From positions 1 to 64,000 of the forward strand of contig NZ_CP096184.1 of the NCBI RefSeq assembly GCF_020447105.2: a DNA stretch of 64,000 nt, given 5' to 3'. The DNA is from Demequina sp. TMPB413 (GTDB lineage: Bacteria; Actinomycetota; Actinomycetes; Actinomycetales; Demequinaceae). Shown here in pieces: positions 45,274-61,476 of the stretch (its first letter is position 1; each line of letters starts with the position of its first letter). A program made the translations under genes and the position numbers. The notes under the pieces were generated by a model. That model saw only the letters and a list, made by a program, of their open reading frames with translations, made no database searches and had not been told where the DNA came from.

Positions 45274-45969
45274 ATGAAGCGCTCCAAGGCCTACCGCGAC
45301 AACGCACAGCTTGTCGACAAGAGCCAGCTCTACACGCCGCTCGAGGCGATCCGTCTCGCGCAGAAGACCTCGTCCAAGAAGACAGACTCGACCATCGACG
45401 TCGTCTTCAAGCTCGGCGTCGACCCCCGTCACGCGGACCAGATGGTCCGTTCCACCGTCATCCTGCCTCACGGCACCGGCAAGACCGCCAGGGTCCTGGT
45501 CTTCGCCAACGGTGACAAGGCAGACGCCGCCCGCGAGGCTGGCGCCGACATCGTCGGTGGCGACGAACTCATCGAAGAGGTCCAGAACGGACGCACGGAC
45601 TTCGACGCCGTCGTGGCCACGCCAGACCTCATGGGCAAGGTCGGCCGTCTTGGCCGCGTGCTGGGTCCCCGTGGCCTCATGCCGAACCCCAAGACCGGCA
45701 CCGTGACGATGGACGTGGCCAAGGCTGTGTCCGACATCAAGGGCGGAAAGATCGAGTTCCGTGTCGACAAGCACGCCAACCTGCACACCGTGCTGGGCAA
45801 GGCGTCGTTTGGCGACCAGAAGCTGCTCGAGAACTACCAGGCTCTCATCGATGAGGTGCTGCGTTCGAAGCCCTCCGCCTCGAAGGGTAAGTACATCCTG
45901 AAGGCGGCCGTGTCGGCCACCACCGGCCCCGGCATCCCGCTGGACGCCACCGCTAAGGCAGAGGCTTAA
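45274..45969 (+). CDS. rplA: 50S ribosomal protein L1
   Basis: A 231-residue L1 of usual length, with [43 protein letters not shown] and [18 protein letters not shown]. It forms the L1 stalk at the ribosomal E site and may repress its own operon. AAGAAG precedes the ATG. A strong terminator hairpin follows the stop. Confidence 0.97.
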   Translation: MKRSKAYRDNAQLVDKSQLYTPLEAIRLAQKTSSKKTDSTIDVVFKLGVDPRHADQMVRSTVILPHGTGKTARVLVFANGDKADAAREAGADIVGGDELIEEVQNGRTDFDAVVATPDLMGKVGRLGRVLGPRGLMPNPKTGTVTMDVAKAVSDIKGGKIEFRVDKHANLHTVLGKASFGDQKLLENYQALIDEVLRSKPSASKGKYILKAAVSATTGPGIPLDATAKAEA

Positions 45970-45978
45970 GTCTGAAGG

Positions 45979-46017
45979 CGAAGGCCCGGTTCCCCGATGT
46001 GGGGGACCGGGCCTTCG
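45979..46017 (+). terminator. Terminator after rplA
   Basis: A 17-bp stem (45979-45995 with 46001-46017, one G-U) with a GATGT loop follows 10 bp after the rplA stop. It separates rplKA from rplJL. Confidence 0.85.
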
Positions 46018-46046
46018 TCGTTCCCTGTGTGGTCTGTGAGGCCCGT

Positions 46047-46076
46047 TTGCGCGGCGGTCGCGGCATCGCGTATGCT
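46047..46076 (+). promoter_or_regulatory. Candidate rplJL promoter
   Basis: TTGCGC (46047-46052), an 18-bp spacer and TATGCT (46071-46076) form a plausible housekeeping promoter just before the L10 leader and after the rplA terminator. Confidence 0.55.
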
Positions 46077-46078
46077 TG

Positions 46079-46258
46079 CCAGGCCCAAGACCGCCGGTCG
46101 TCGGGCCCGGGAAACCGGGAACGGCCGAAGTTCCGCTACAACGGAGACCAGCGCAGGAGAAGTTGACGGCGCCTCGCGCGCAGACTTTGGGCGGCCCATG
46201 TGGTCGCCCTTTGTGTGTGCGGACGATGCGCCCCAGCCCCGCCTGCGCGGGGCTTTTT
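46079..46258 (+). ncRNA. Ribosomal protein L10-type leader with terminator-like hairpin
   Basis: The untranslated stretch before rplJ contains AAGACCGCCGG, ACGGCCGAAGTTCCGC and a CAGCGCAGGAG segment, which resemble the conserved parts of actinobacterial L10 leader RNAs as I remember them; in that family L10(L12)4 binds the leader. Near the end, 46235-46242 pairs with 46247-46254 (8 bp, G:C-rich), directly followed by TTTT, so transcription could be attenuated before rplJ. The boundaries are approximate. Confidence 0.6.
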
Positions 46259-46303
46259 CGTTGTGTGGGGCCGGCCCGGTGGTCAGACAAAGGAAGGACA
46301 ACT

Positions 46304-46825
46304 ATGGCGACGCCAGACAAGGTGGCGACGGTCAAGGCGCTCGCGGATCAGTTCCGCAGCGCAAATGCCGTCTACGTCACCGAGTACCGCGGATTGTCCG
46401 TTGCCCAGCTCGCAAAGCTGCGCACGGGCCTGAACGGTACCGCGACCTATGCGGTCGTGAAGAACACGCTTGCGGCGCTCGCGGCCAAGGATGCCGACGT
46501 AGAGGGACTTGACTCCCTCTTCGTGGGTCCCACGGCCATCGCATTCGTCACCGGTGATCCGGTGGAGGCTGCGAAGGGTCTTCGTGATTTCACCAAGGAG
46601 AGCGACAAGCTCGTCCTGAAGGGTGGCGTTCTGGAGGGCAAGCTGCTCTCCGCTGAGGACATCACCAAGATCGCGAGCCTCGAGTCTCGCGAGGTACTGC
46701 TCGCCAAGGCAGCAGGCGCTTTCAAGGCGTCGCTGTTCGGTGCGGCATACCTCTTCCAAGCACCACTGTCTCAGGCGGTGCGAACCGTCGACGCCCTGCG
46801 CGAGAAGCAGGAATCCGCAGCCTAA
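46304..46825 (+). CDS. rplJ: 50S ribosomal protein L10
   Basis: A 173-residue L10: [18 protein letters not shown] at the N-terminal 23S rRNA-binding domain, [12 protein letters not shown], and the C-terminal helix that holds L7/L12 dimers. ATG 46304 behind GGAAGGA; the open frame from 46076 is the leader. It forms the stalk base with L12 from the next gene. Confidence 0.97.
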   Translation: MATPDKVATVKALADQFRSANAVYVTEYRGLSVAQLAKLRTGLNGTATYAVVKNTLAALAAKDADVEGLDSLFVGPTAIAFVTGDPVEAAKGLRDFTKESDKLVLKGGVLEGKLLSAEDITKIASLESREVLLAKAAGAFKASLFGAAYLFQAPLSQAVRTVDALREKQESAA

Positions 46826-46879
46826 GGCTGCACCCCACATCACACTGCTTCCCGCAGGTAAAGAGAAAAGGACATCATC

Positions 46880-47263
46880 ATGGCGAAGCTCACCACCGAG
46901 CAGCTCATTGAGGCATTCAAGGAGCTCACGCTCGTCGAGCTCTCCGAGTTCGTGAAGGCATTCGAGGAGACCTTCGAGGTCACCGCAGCCGCCCCCGTCG
47001 CTGCTGCCGCTGCCGCTCCGGCTGCTGCTGCCGCAGAAGAGGTCGAAGAGAAGGACTCCTTCGACGTCATTCTGGCCGCTGTTGGCGACAAGAAGATCCA
47101 GGTCATCAAGGAGGTGCGTGCCCTCACGTCCCTCGGTCTTGGCGAAGCCAAGGCTCTCGTTGACGAGGCCCCCAAGACGATCCTCGAGGGTGCCAAGAAG
47201 GACGACGCCGAGAAGGCCAAGGCTCAGCTTGAGGCTGCCGGCGCCACGGTCGAGCTCAAGTAG
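46880..47263 (+). CDS. rplL: 50S ribosomal protein L7/L12
   Basis: A 127-residue L12 with N-terminal dimerisation helices ([20 protein letters not shown]), an Ala-rich hinge and the C-terminal factor-binding domain ([27 protein letters not shown] end). GAGAAAAGGA precedes the start. It recruits EF-Tu, EF-G and IF2. Confidence 0.97.
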   Translation: MAKLTTEQLIEAFKELTLVELSEFVKAFEETFEVTAAAPVAAAAAAPAAAAAEEVEEKDSFDVILAAVGDKKIQVIKEVRALTSLGLGEAKALVDEAPKTILEGAKKDDAEKAKAQLEAAGATVELK

Positions 47264-47283
47264 TTCGACTCCCGCAACTCGCG

Positions 47284-47319
47284 CAAAGGCCGGGTCACCT
47301 TCGGGTGGCTCGGCCTTTG
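47284..47319 (+). terminator. Terminator after rplL
   Basis: A 16-bp stem (47284-47299 with 47304-47319, two G-U) with a TTCG tetraloop lies 20 bp after the rplL stop. Confidence 0.85.
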
Positions 47320-47448
47320 CCGTCCCTCGCGACGTGATGGGCGGCATCCCCCGGGCACGCCCACCGGAGTCGGCCAGGCTTCCGCGTCCGCCCCGCGTGG
47401 ATCCTGCTCCGCCCGCGTGCGCATGTCGGGCCGCCTGTCGCGCCCCCC

Positions 47449-47547
47449 CAGACAGTGCGAACCGTTTCCACCTCGACATGCCGGCCAACTGCGCCCAGCA
47501 CGCGTGTGCATCGGCGCGCCGCCCGCCGGGCTGGTTCGCAGTGTCTG
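47449..47547. repeat. Inverted repeat, dispersed-repeat copies 2 and 3
   Basis: 47449-47463 (CAGACAGTGCGAACC) and 47533-47547 are inverted copies at 14 of 15 positions with about 70 bp between. The right arm plus its G:C-rich extension (47512-47547) matches the copy after murB (6836-6871) at 32 of 36. Confidence 0.6.
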
Positions 47548-47641
47548 AATGTCCGACTCGATCCAACGCAGCACCGAACGTGCGCGGTCGAGGCCGACGG
47601 ATCGCGCGCCTGCTCGACTCGCGCCCGCCCCGCCCCTCATG

Positions 47642-47732
47642 CCGAACAGTTCTGACCGTCGGGCGTCCGACACTCCGGGCAGATGCGCCCCAGACCCGCG
47701 CGGCGGGCGCCGCAACGGTCAGAAGTGTTCGG
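47642..47732. repeat. Long inverted repeat
   Basis: CCGAACAGTTCTGACCGT at 47642-47659 pairs with 47715-47732 at 17 of 18 positions; the 55-bp loop is G:C-rich. It has the same arm-loop design as the neighbouring inverted repeat. Confidence 0.65.
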
Positions 47733-47776
47733 AAGGGGTGGAGACTTGGGCGCACGCGGCAAGTGGTGGAGGCAAT

Positions 47777-47838
47777 GGCCGACGCTGGCGGGGGAGCCAA
47801 CGGCCGACGCCGGGCCTGGTACCACCGGCCGACGCTGG
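47777..47838 (+). repeat. Three direct repeats at exact 25-bp spacing
   Basis: GGCCGACGCYGG occurs at 47777, 47802 and 47827. The regular spacing, about 40 bp before the first rpoB promoter, suggests a set of protein-binding sites. Confidence 0.5.
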
Positions 47839-47879
47839 GGCAGGGAGCGCGGGTTGTCCACAGGCGCGCCGACCGGGTA

Positions 47880-47909
47880 TCGACACCGCTTCGCACCATG
47901 CCTTATAGT
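47880..47909 (+). promoter_or_regulatory. Candidate rpoB upstream promoter
   Basis: TCGACA (47880-47885), an 18-bp spacer and TATAGT (47904-47909), the most A/T-rich -10 in this region. Confidence 0.5.
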
Positions 47910-47915
47910 CCGCAC

Positions 47916-47944
47916 TTGACGAATGCGACAACCGTGACTAACGT
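47916..47944 (+). promoter_or_regulatory. Candidate rpoBC main promoter
   Basis: TTGACG (47916-47921), a 17-bp spacer and TAACGT (47939-47944). It leaves an rpoB leader of about 135 bases, in which I see no further defined structure. Confidence 0.65.
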
Positions 47945-48086
47945 TGGAGGTTGCGCTGTCTATTGCCCTGCCCTCATATGCCTACCTGGCGAGCGTCCAC
48001 TGCCTCAGTGATGATGCCCCAGGATCCGGTGGAGCCGAGGCTCAGGCAACGCGGAACCGAACCATCGTCATGGGAAGGACGACCCC

Positions 48087-51560
<3,474 letters not shown>

Positions 51561-51574
51561 GGAGAGTCGCTCTA

Positions 51575-55450
<3,876 letters not shown>

Positions 55451-55465
55451 TCACCCTCACGTAGG

Positions 55466-55502
55466 AAGGCCCCGGCTGCTCATTGCGAGCGGCCGGGGCC
55501 TT
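55466..55502 (+). terminator. Terminator after rpoC
   Basis: A 15-bp stem (55466-55480 with 55488-55502, one G-U) ending in a TTTT run (two of its T in the stem), 15 bp after the rpoC stop. Confidence 0.88.
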
Positions 55503-55558
55503 TTGCGCGTCCGGGGGTAGAACCGGCATGGTCACCAGCGTCGCGCGGCGGCCGCGGC

Positions 55559-56359
55559 TCAGCCGCAATCGCCCTCGTGGACTCGCTGGGCGTAAGCGTC
55601 GGTCGCTTCGGTCACCACGTACTCGCTATCGGACGGCAGCCCGTCGGTGAGTCGACCTTTGTCCGCGCCCAGAAACTGGACTGCATAGGAGTTGGTCAGG
55701 CCCTCATCCGGCACGTCCCACACTTCGAGGTCGCCGCACCTCAGCAGTATCGCGTGATGCGCCAATTCGTGCTTGACCGTGTCAATCAGGTCCGGCTCAT
55801 ACAGGTAGGCGGGCATCCAGGGGGAGTCCGCATTGAGGTAGATGACGTAGGGCTCAAGCGCGCAGAAAAACGCCAAGGGGACCGTAGGTGCCTCCAGGTC
55901 GCTGGGAGCGCATGCGGTGGTGGAGTCCTCGGCGCTGTCCCACCGCATCGTCACTCCAAAAGCTGCGGCGATAGCCCGCGATGACTCGACATACGAGCCG
56001 CCTGCATCACGGCTGGTGATGTACGTAGCCGCGAACCGCTCGGCGTCGTCAAGGGACATCGCAGCGGACTCGCCTCCTGGCTGCTCCATCGGCAAGTAGA
56101 CGAACGTCGTCGCCCTGTGTTCGCGAAGGGCCCGTTCCTCCACGGAGACCGTGTACTGCCACGCGAGAAAGCCCGCCGCCACGAGAATGAAGGCGACGAG
56201 TCCCATGTCGACACGGCGGTTCCGCCGGGGCGGAAGCTCATTGAGGTACGGCTGGGCGGGACCCCGCCACACCTCCGCAGCCCATGGGGGCTGTTGCGCC
56301 ACCGGGCCGCCGCGCACGGCGTCTTCCGCCTCTGGGTACCACTCTGGCTGTTGCGGCAC
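55559..56359 (-). CDS. Single-pass membrane protein with HExxH metallopeptidase motif
   Basis: A 266-residue protein: a Pro/Trp/Glu-rich cytosolic N-terminus of about 45 residues, one TM segment (VDMGLVAFILVAAGFLAWQY), and a roughly 200-residue extracellular domain. That domain contains TVKHELAHHAILLRCGDLEV, a zincin HExxH motif (HELAH), with four Cys in all. The third zinc ligand is not obvious; the Glu in PDEGLTNSYA further on is a candidate. It could be a membrane-anchored zinc peptidase or an inactive relative. GTG 56359 with GAGGGG is preferred over GTG 56443, because codons between the two are rare types for this genome. Confidence 0.65.
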   Translation of the reverse strand: MPQQPEWYPEAEDAVRGGPVAQQPPWAAEVWRGPAQPYLNELPPRRNRRVDMGLVAFILVAAGFLAWQYTVSVEERALREHRATTFVYLPMEQPGGESAAMSLDDAERFAATYITSRDAGGSYVESSRAIAAAFGVTMRWDSAEDSTTACAPSDLEAPTVPLAFFCALEPYVIYLNADSPWMPAYLYEPDLIDTVKHELAHHAILLRCGDLEVWDVPDEGLTNSYAVQFLGADKGRLTDGLPSDSEYVVTEATDAYAQRVHEGDCG

Positions 56360-56519
56360 GGTGACCCCCTCGGCACGTGAGTCTAGTGGTCGACTCCGCG
56401 TCGGCGTCGTCCCGGTGTGGGCGAAATGTGACCAGTTGGACACGCGATCTCCTCGCCGACCGGGCGCCTACGCCGATAAGTAGTCCATCACAGCGAATCA
56501 ACGCGAAGGGAGGCCGGCA

Positions 56520-56615
56520 ATGGTGACGTTTCTCGCATGGTGGACGTGTGCAGCGATCATCGCTGGCTCCGGAATCACCGCATGGTTTCTGCGCCACGGC
56601 GCCCGTCTCCACTGA
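56520..56615 (+). CDS. 31-residue single-TM small protein
   Basis: ATG 56520 sits 6 bases after a near-perfect GGGAGG site. The frame encodes 31 residues: a hydrophobic Trp-rich helix (VTFLAWWTCAAIIAGSGITA) and a basic end (WFLRHGARLH). This is the form of many real bacterial small membrane proteins. It is divergent from the HExxH gene. No homologue comes to mind, so it rests on the ribosome site and composition alone. Confidence 0.5.
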   Translation: MVTFLAWWTCAAIIAGSGITAWFLRHGARLH

Positions 56616-56937
56616 TTTCGCGCCGATTCGCGCAGTTCCGCGTCCCTCATGACGGGGCCGCGGCCGCTGCGGCAAGTGGCGCCTGAGCGGGGCCTCGTGC
56701 ACGGCCGGTTCCTCCTGTACCATGGAGTGCTGGGGACGCACGCTCGCCCCGCCCAAGGGATGCCCAACATCCGCTTTGACGGCAGGCGTGACGCCAGGTA
56801 TCGTTGATGCTCGTGCCCGCGTCGTCGGGCCCTCACGCGCGCCCTTACTGGGCGCCACCAACAAGGTGCGACACGCCCGGGCGCGGGGGTCGGGCCGACG
56901 ACATGACAAGCGTTCAGTTTCAACAGACGGAGAAGCA
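56616..56937 (+). other. rpsL leader and promoter region
   Basis: No gene is supported in these 322 bases. They contain the rpsL promoter (56776-56804) and a transcribed leader of about 125 bases that includes a G:C-rich arm pair, but no structure I can name. Confidence 0.55.
56776..56804 (+). promoter_or_regulatory. Candidate rpsL operon promoter
   Basis: TTGACG (56776-56781), exactly 17 bp, TATCGT (56799-56804). It has the same -35 hexamer as the rpoB promoter and is well placed for the str operon. Confidence 0.7.
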
Positions 56938-57312
56938 GTGCCTACGATTCAGCAGTTGGTGCGCAAGGGGCGTTCGCCCAAGGCGTCCAAGTCCAAGACG
57001 CCCGCCCTCAAGGGCAGCCCTCAGCGCCGCGGTGTGTGCACACGTGTGTACACCACCACGCCTAAGAAGCCGAACTCGGCTCTGCGCAAGGTGGCACGTG
57101 TGCGCCTGTCCTCGGGTATCGAGGTCACCGCGTACATCCCAGGTGAGGGTCACAACCTGCAGGAGCACTCGATTGTGCTCGTGCGTGGCGGACGTGTGAA
57201 GGACCTCCCCGGTGTGCGCTACAAGATCGTCCGTGGCTCGCTCGACACCCAGGGTGTGAAGAACCGCAAGCAGGCTCGCAGCCGGTACGGCGCGAAGATG
57301 GAGAAGAAGTAA
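56938..57312 (+). CDS. rpsL: 30S ribosomal protein S12
   Basis: A 124-residue S12 with [19 protein letters not shown] and [16 protein letters not shown]; the Lys residues commonly altered in streptomycin resistance are present. GTG 56938 follows GGAGAAGC; the frame is open further upstream but only through the leader. rpsG overlaps by one base (TAATG). Confidence 0.97.
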   Translation: MPTIQQLVRKGRSPKASKSKTPALKGSPQRRGVCTRVYTTTPKKPNSALRKVARVRLSSGIEVTAYIPGEGHNLQEHSIVLVRGGRVKDLPGVRYKIVRGSLDTQGVKNRKQARSRYGAKMEKK

Positions 57313-57782
57313 TGCCTCGCAAAGGACCAGCCCCCAAGCGGCCCGTCATCATCGACCCGGTCTTCGGCGCACCCGTCGTGACCATGCTCATCAACAAGGT
57401 GCTGCTCGATGGCAAGAAGTCGACCGCCGAGGCGATCGTCTACGGCGCGCTCGAAGGCGTCAAGGAGAAGAGCGGCCAGGACCCCGTCGTCGTGCTGAAG
57501 CGCGCGCTCGATAACGTCCGTCCCGCCCTTGAGGTGCGCAGCCGCCGCGTCGGTGGCGCGACCTACCAGGTCCCCGTCGACGTGCGCCCCGTGCGTGCCA
57601 CCACCCTCGCACTGCGCTGGTTGGTCGACTTTGCGCGCAAGCGTCGTGAGAACACGATGACCGAGCGCCTGATGAACGAGATCCTCGATGCCTCCAACGG
57701 CCTCGGTGCTGCAGTGAAGCGCCGCGAGGACATGCACAAGATGGCCGAGTCGAACAAGGCGTTCGCGCACTACCGCTGGTAG
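57312..57782 (+). CDS. rpsG: 30S ribosomal protein S7
   Basis: A 156-residue S7, usual length, with PRKGPAPKR at the start, [36 protein letters not shown] and the C-terminal [20 protein letters not shown]. It nucleates assembly of the 30S head. The start overlaps the rpsL stop by one base. Confidence 0.97.
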   Translation: MPRKGPAPKRPVIIDPVFGAPVVTMLINKVLLDGKKSTAEAIVYGALEGVKEKSGQDPVVVLKRALDNVRPALEVRSRRVGGATYQVPVDVRPVRATTLALRWLVDFARKRRENTMTERLMNEILDASNGLGAAVKRREDMHKMAESNKAFAHYRW

Positions 57783-57830
57783 TCCGTAAACCTCGTTCGA
57801 CGACAGAACACACTTAAGGGAGAACCACTC

Positions 57831-59945
57831 GTGGCACAGGACGTGCTGACGGACCTCACGAAGGTCCGCAACTTCGGCATCATGGCTCACATCGATGCTG
57901 GCAAGACGACCACCACCGAGCGCATTCTGTTCTACACGGGCATCACCTACAAGATTGGTGAAGTGCACGACGGTGCGGCAACGATGGACTGGATGGCACA
58001 GGAGCAGGAGCGTGGCATCACCATCACCTCGGCTGCCACGACGTGCTTCTGGGACAACACCCAGCTGAACATCATCGACACCCCCGGTCACGTTGACTTC
58101 ACCGTCGAGGTGGAGCGCAACCTCCGCGTCCTCGACGGCGCCGTCGCAGTGTTTGACGGCAAGGAGGGCGTTGAGCCCCAGTCCGAGACCGTGTGGCGTC
58201 AGGCCGACAAGTACAACGTGCCCCGCATCTGCTTCGTCAACAAGATGGACAAGATCGGTGCCGACTTCTACTTCACCATCGACACCATCAAGAAGCGCCT
58301 TGGTGCGAAGCCGCTCGTGATGCAGCTCCCCATCGGTTCTGAGAGCGACTTCGTCGGGGTCGTTGACCTCATTGAGATGCACGCGAAGGTGTGGCCAGGT
58401 GACTCGAAGGGTGACGTGACCCTCGGTGCCAAGTACGAGGTCGAGCCGATTCCTGCCGACCTTCAGGCGAAGGCGGAGGAGTACCGCGCGGAACTCATCG
58501 AGCACGTCGCCGAATCGAGCGACGACCTCCTCGAGAAGTACCTCGCAGGCGAAGAGCTCACGATCCCCGAGATCAAGAAGGGCATCCGCAAGATGGTGCT
58601 CAACGCCGAGATCTACCCGGTGTTCTGCGGTTCGGCGTTCAAGAACCGCGGTGTGCAGCCCATGCTCGACGCTGTCGTTGACTACTTGCCGAACCCGCTC
58701 GACATGCCCGCCATCGAAGGCCACGCCATTGGTGACGAAGAGAAGATCGTGGAGCGTCACGCAGACGCCAGCGAGCCCTTCTCGGCTCTTGCGTTCAAGA
58801 TCATGACGCACCCGTTCTTTGGCCGCCTGACCTACATTCGCGTGTACTCGGGCAAACTGGACTCTGGCGCTGCCGTGTTGAACGCCACGAAGGACAAGAA
58901 GGAGCGCATCGGGAAGATCTTCCAGATGCACGCCAACAAGGAAAACCCCGTTGACTTCGTGACCGCCGGCCACATCTACGCGGTGATCGGTCTGAAGGAC
59001 ACCACGACTGGCGACACCTTGTGCGACGCTTCTGCGCCTGTGGTGCTTGAGTCGATGACGTTCCCCGAGCCCGTGATTCACGTGGCGGTGGAGCCGAAGA
59101 CAAAGGGCGACCAAGAGAAGATGTCGCTGGCCATCCAGAAGTTGGCGGAAGAGGACCCCACGTTCCGCGTGCGACTTGATGTCGACTCGGGGCAGACCGT
59201 CATCTCGGGAATGGGCGAACTACACCTCGACATCATCGTTGACCGCATGAAGCGCGAGTTCAAGGTGGACGCCAACGTAGGTAAGCCCCAGGTGGCCTAC
59301 CGCGAGACGATTCGCCGTGCGGTGGAGAAGTACGACTACACGCACAAGAAGCAGACCGGTGGTTCCGGCCAGTTCGCCAAGGTGCAAATCACTCTTGAGC
59401 CGCTGCCCGCAGATTCCGAGGTCCAGTACGAGTTTGTGAACGCCGTCACCGGTGGTCGCATCCCCAGGGAGTACATCCCGTCTGTCGACGCAGGCATGCA
59501 GGACGCCATGCAGTTGGGTATCCTCGCCGGTTACCCGGTGGTGGGAGTGCGCGCCACGTTGGTTGACGGTGCCTACCACGACGTTGACTCGTCGGAAATG
59601 GCATTCAAGATTGCCGGATCGATGGTGTTCAAGGAGGCCTCCAAGAAGGCCGACCCCGCACTTCTCGAGCCGATCATGGCCGTTGAAGTACGTACGCCAG
59701 AGGACTACATGGGCGACGTGATCGGCGACCTGAACTCACGCCGCGGTCAGATTCGACAGATGTCGGACGCGGTCGGCGTGAAGGTCATTGATGCTTTGGT
59801 TCCGTTGTCGGAGATGTTCGGCTACGTGGGCGACCTGCGGTCTCGCACCCAGGGTCGTGCCGTGTACTCGATGACATTTGACAGCTACGCCGAGGTTCCT
59901 CGTAACGTTGCCGAGGAAATCATTGCCAAGACCCGGGGCGAGTAG
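57831..59945 (+). CDS. fusA: Elongation factor G
   Basis: A 704-residue EF-G: P-loop [15 protein letters not shown]2/G3 [11 protein letters not shown] and [18 protein letters not shown], then domains II-V with [14 protein letters not shown] and the C-terminal [14 protein letters not shown]. It translocates tRNA-mRNA on the ribosome. GTG start behind AAGGGAG. Confidence 0.97.
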   Translation: MAQDVLTDLTKVRNFGIMAHIDAGKTTTTERILFYTGITYKIGEVHDGAATMDWMAQEQERGITITSAATTCFWDNTQLNIIDTPGHVDFTVEVERNLRVLDGAVAVFDGKEGVEPQSETVWRQADKYNVPRICFVNKMDKIGADFYFTIDTIKKRLGAKPLVMQLPIGSESDFVGVVDLIEMHAKVWPGDSKGDVTLGAKYEVEPIPADLQAKAEEYRAELIEHVAESSDDLLEKYLAGEELTIPEIKKGIRKMVLNAEIYPVFCGSAFKNRGVQPMLDAVVDYLPNPLDMPAIEGHAIGDEEKIVERHADASEPFSALAFKIMTHPFFGRLTYIRVYSGKLDSGAAVLNATKDKKERIGKIFQMHANKENPVDFVTAGHIYAVIGLKDTTTGDTLCDASAPVVLESMTFPEPVIHVAVEPKTKGDQEKMSLAIQKLAEEDPTFRVRLDVDSGQTVISGMGELHLDIIVDRMKREFKVDANVGKPQVAYRETIRRAVEKYDYTHKKQTGGSGQFAKVQITLEPLPADSEVQYEFVNAVTGGRIPREYIPSVDAGMQDAMQLGILAGYPVVGVRATLVDGAYHDVDSSEMAFKIAGSMVFKEASKKADPALLEPIMAVEVRTPEDYMGDVIGDLNSRRGQIRQMSDAVGVKVIDALVPLSEMFGYVGDLRSRTQGRAVYSMTFDSYAEVPRNVAEEIIAKTRGE

Positions 59946-60068
59946 TCCCAACGGTTGAAAAACAAGAAACAATAACGACCAGTAGGGAAGACGGACCCCG
60001 CGAAGGCCCCGGCCAGAGCGCGTATCTTATTCACTACCCGAGTCTCATCATCACAGGAGGAAGCCAAC

Positions 60069-61259
60069 ATGGCTAAGGCCAAGTTCGAGCGGACCAAGCC
60101 GCACGTGAACGTCGGCACGATCGGTCACGTCGACCACGGTAAGACGACGCTGACCGCTGCCATCTCGAAGGTGCTGCACGACAAGTACCCCGACATCAAC
60201 CCCTTTACGCCTTTTGCCGACATCGACAAGGCCCCTGAAGAGCGCGAGCGCGGTATCACCATCAACATCGCGCACATCGAGTACGAGACCGAGAAGCGTC
60301 ACTACGCTCACGTCGACGCACCCGGTCACGCTGACTACATCAAGAACATGATCACCGGTGCCGCACAGATGGACGGCGCAATCCTCGTGGTTGCGGCGAC
60401 CGACGGCCCGATGGCCCAGACGCGTGAGCACGTGCTGCTCGCCAAGCAGGTTGGCGTGCCCTACCTGCTGGTCGCGCTGAACAAGGCCGACATGGTCGAC
60501 GACGAGGAAATCCTCGAGCTCGTCGAGATGGAGGTCCGTGACCTCCTGAGCTCGCAGGGCTTCGACGGCGACAACGCCCCCGTGGTGAAGGTCTCCGCAC
60601 TCAAGGCGCTCGAGGGCGACCCCGAGTGGGTCAAGACGGTTCAGGAACTCATGGACGCCGTGGACGAGCACGTCCCCGAGCCCGTGCGTGACATGGACAA
60701 GCCCTTCCTCATGCCGATCGAAGACGTGTTCACGATCACTGGTCGTGGCACCGTCGTCACCGGCAAGGTGGAGCGCGGCAAGCTCAAGATCAACTCTGAC
60801 GTCGAGATCCTCGGCATCCGCGAGCCGCAGAAGACCACGGTCACCGGTATCGAGATGTTCCACAAGCAGATGGACGAGGCGTGGGCCGGCGAGAACTGTG
60901 GCCTCCTGCTCCGCGGCACCAAGCGTGAGGACGTCGAGCGCGGCCAGGTCGTTGTTGCTCCTGGCACCACGACGCCGCACACGCAGTTCGAGGGCAAGTG
61001 CTACATCCTGAACAAGGAAGAAGGCGGCCGTCACAACCCCTTCTACACGAACTACCGCCCCCAGTTCTACATCCGCACCACGGACGTCACCGGCGTCATC
61101 ACGCTGCCTGAGGGCACCGAGATGGTCATGCCTGGCGACACCACCGAGATGTCGGTTGAGCTGATTCAGCCCATCGCCCTTGAAGAGGGTCAGGGCTTCG
61201 CGATCCGTGAGGGTGGCCGCACCGTCGGTTCAGGCACCGTCACCAAGATCAACAAGTAG
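60069..61259 (+). CDS. tuf: Elongation factor Tu
   Basis: A 396-residue EF-Tu: [42 protein letters not shown], and the C-terminal [19 protein letters not shown]. It delivers aminoacyl-tRNA to the ribosome. A strong AGGAGGAAG site precedes the start, 123 bp after fusA. Its last 73 coding bases plus the first 19 downstream are duplicated at 62739-62830. Confidence 0.97.
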   Translation: MAKAKFERTKPHVNVGTIGHVDHGKTTLTAAISKVLHDKYPDINPFTPFADIDKAPEERERGITINIAHIEYETEKRHYAHVDAPGHADYIKNMITGAAQMDGAILVVAATDGPMAQTREHVLLAKQVGVPYLLVALNKADMVDDEEILELVEMEVRDLLSSQGFDGDNAPVVKVSALKALEGDPEWVKTVQELMDAVDEHVPEPVRDMDKPFLMPIEDVFTITGRGTVVTGKVERGKLKINSDVEILGIREPQKTTVTGIEMFHKQMDEAWAGENCGLLLRGTKREDVERGQVVVAPGTTTPHTQFEGKCYILNKEEGGRHNPFYTNYRPQFYIRTTDVTGVITLPEGTEMVMPGDTTEMSVELIQPIALEEGQGFAIREGGRTVGSGTVTKINK

Positions 61260-61280
61260 TCCTCAGCACTCGCTGAACCC

Positions 61281-61314
61281 GGAGGGCCTCCACCGCAAGG
61301 TGGGGGCCCTCCGT
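61281..61314 (+). terminator. Terminator after tuf
   Basis: A 15-bp stem (61281-61295 with 61300-61314, one G-U) with a GCAA tetraloop, 21 bp after the tuf stop. A related but re-sequenced hairpin occupies the same place in the duplicated module (62832-62863). Confidence 0.88.
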
Positions 61315-61403
61315 CGTCTCTTGGCGTCCGTGCGCCGACGCACGACGAAAGTCCCATGCAATTGCACCAGTATTGGGGGCTTTTCCGCGCGCGCCGATCG
61401 TCC

Positions 61404-61409
61404 TAACGT
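61404..61409 (+). promoter_or_regulatory. Candidate -10 of module A
   Basis: CCTAACGTG at 68 bases before the module A start ATG has the same TAACGT as the rpoB promoter. Module B has CCTAATGTG at 62922-62930, 72 bases before its ATG. No good -35 is visible in either. Confidence 0.35.
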
Positions 61410-61476
61410 GCTGAATGGGCACAGAGCCGTGCTCCGCGCATCGTTCAGACGATGCGGACCATACCTAGGAGGACTA

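Larger units (their letters stand above)
47320..47879. other. Repeat-rich region between rplL and the rpoB promoters
   Basis: No protein gene is convincing here; long frames exist on both strands but have no start signals and no family features. The region contains two long inverted repeats (47449-47547 and 47642-47732) and three direct repeats at 25-bp spacing (47777-47838). All three are described separately. Confidence 0.6.

Noticed and set aside
47082..48011. Long frames in the rplL-rpoB gap on both strands
   Set aside because: They overlap each other and rplL, have Arg/Pro-rich random-looking products and no start signals; the segment is better explained by inverted repeats and promoters.
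56360..56443. N-terminal extension of the HExxH protein to GTG 56443
   Set aside because: There is an AGGAG site, but the 28 extra codons include many rare A/T-ending ones, and the internal GTG at 56359 has its own GAGGGG.
59946..60068. Separate tuf promoter in the fusA-tuf gap (TTGAAA, TATCTT)
   Set aside because: The hexamers are not at acceptable spacing to each other; I could not support a defined promoter although an A/T-rich stretch is present.
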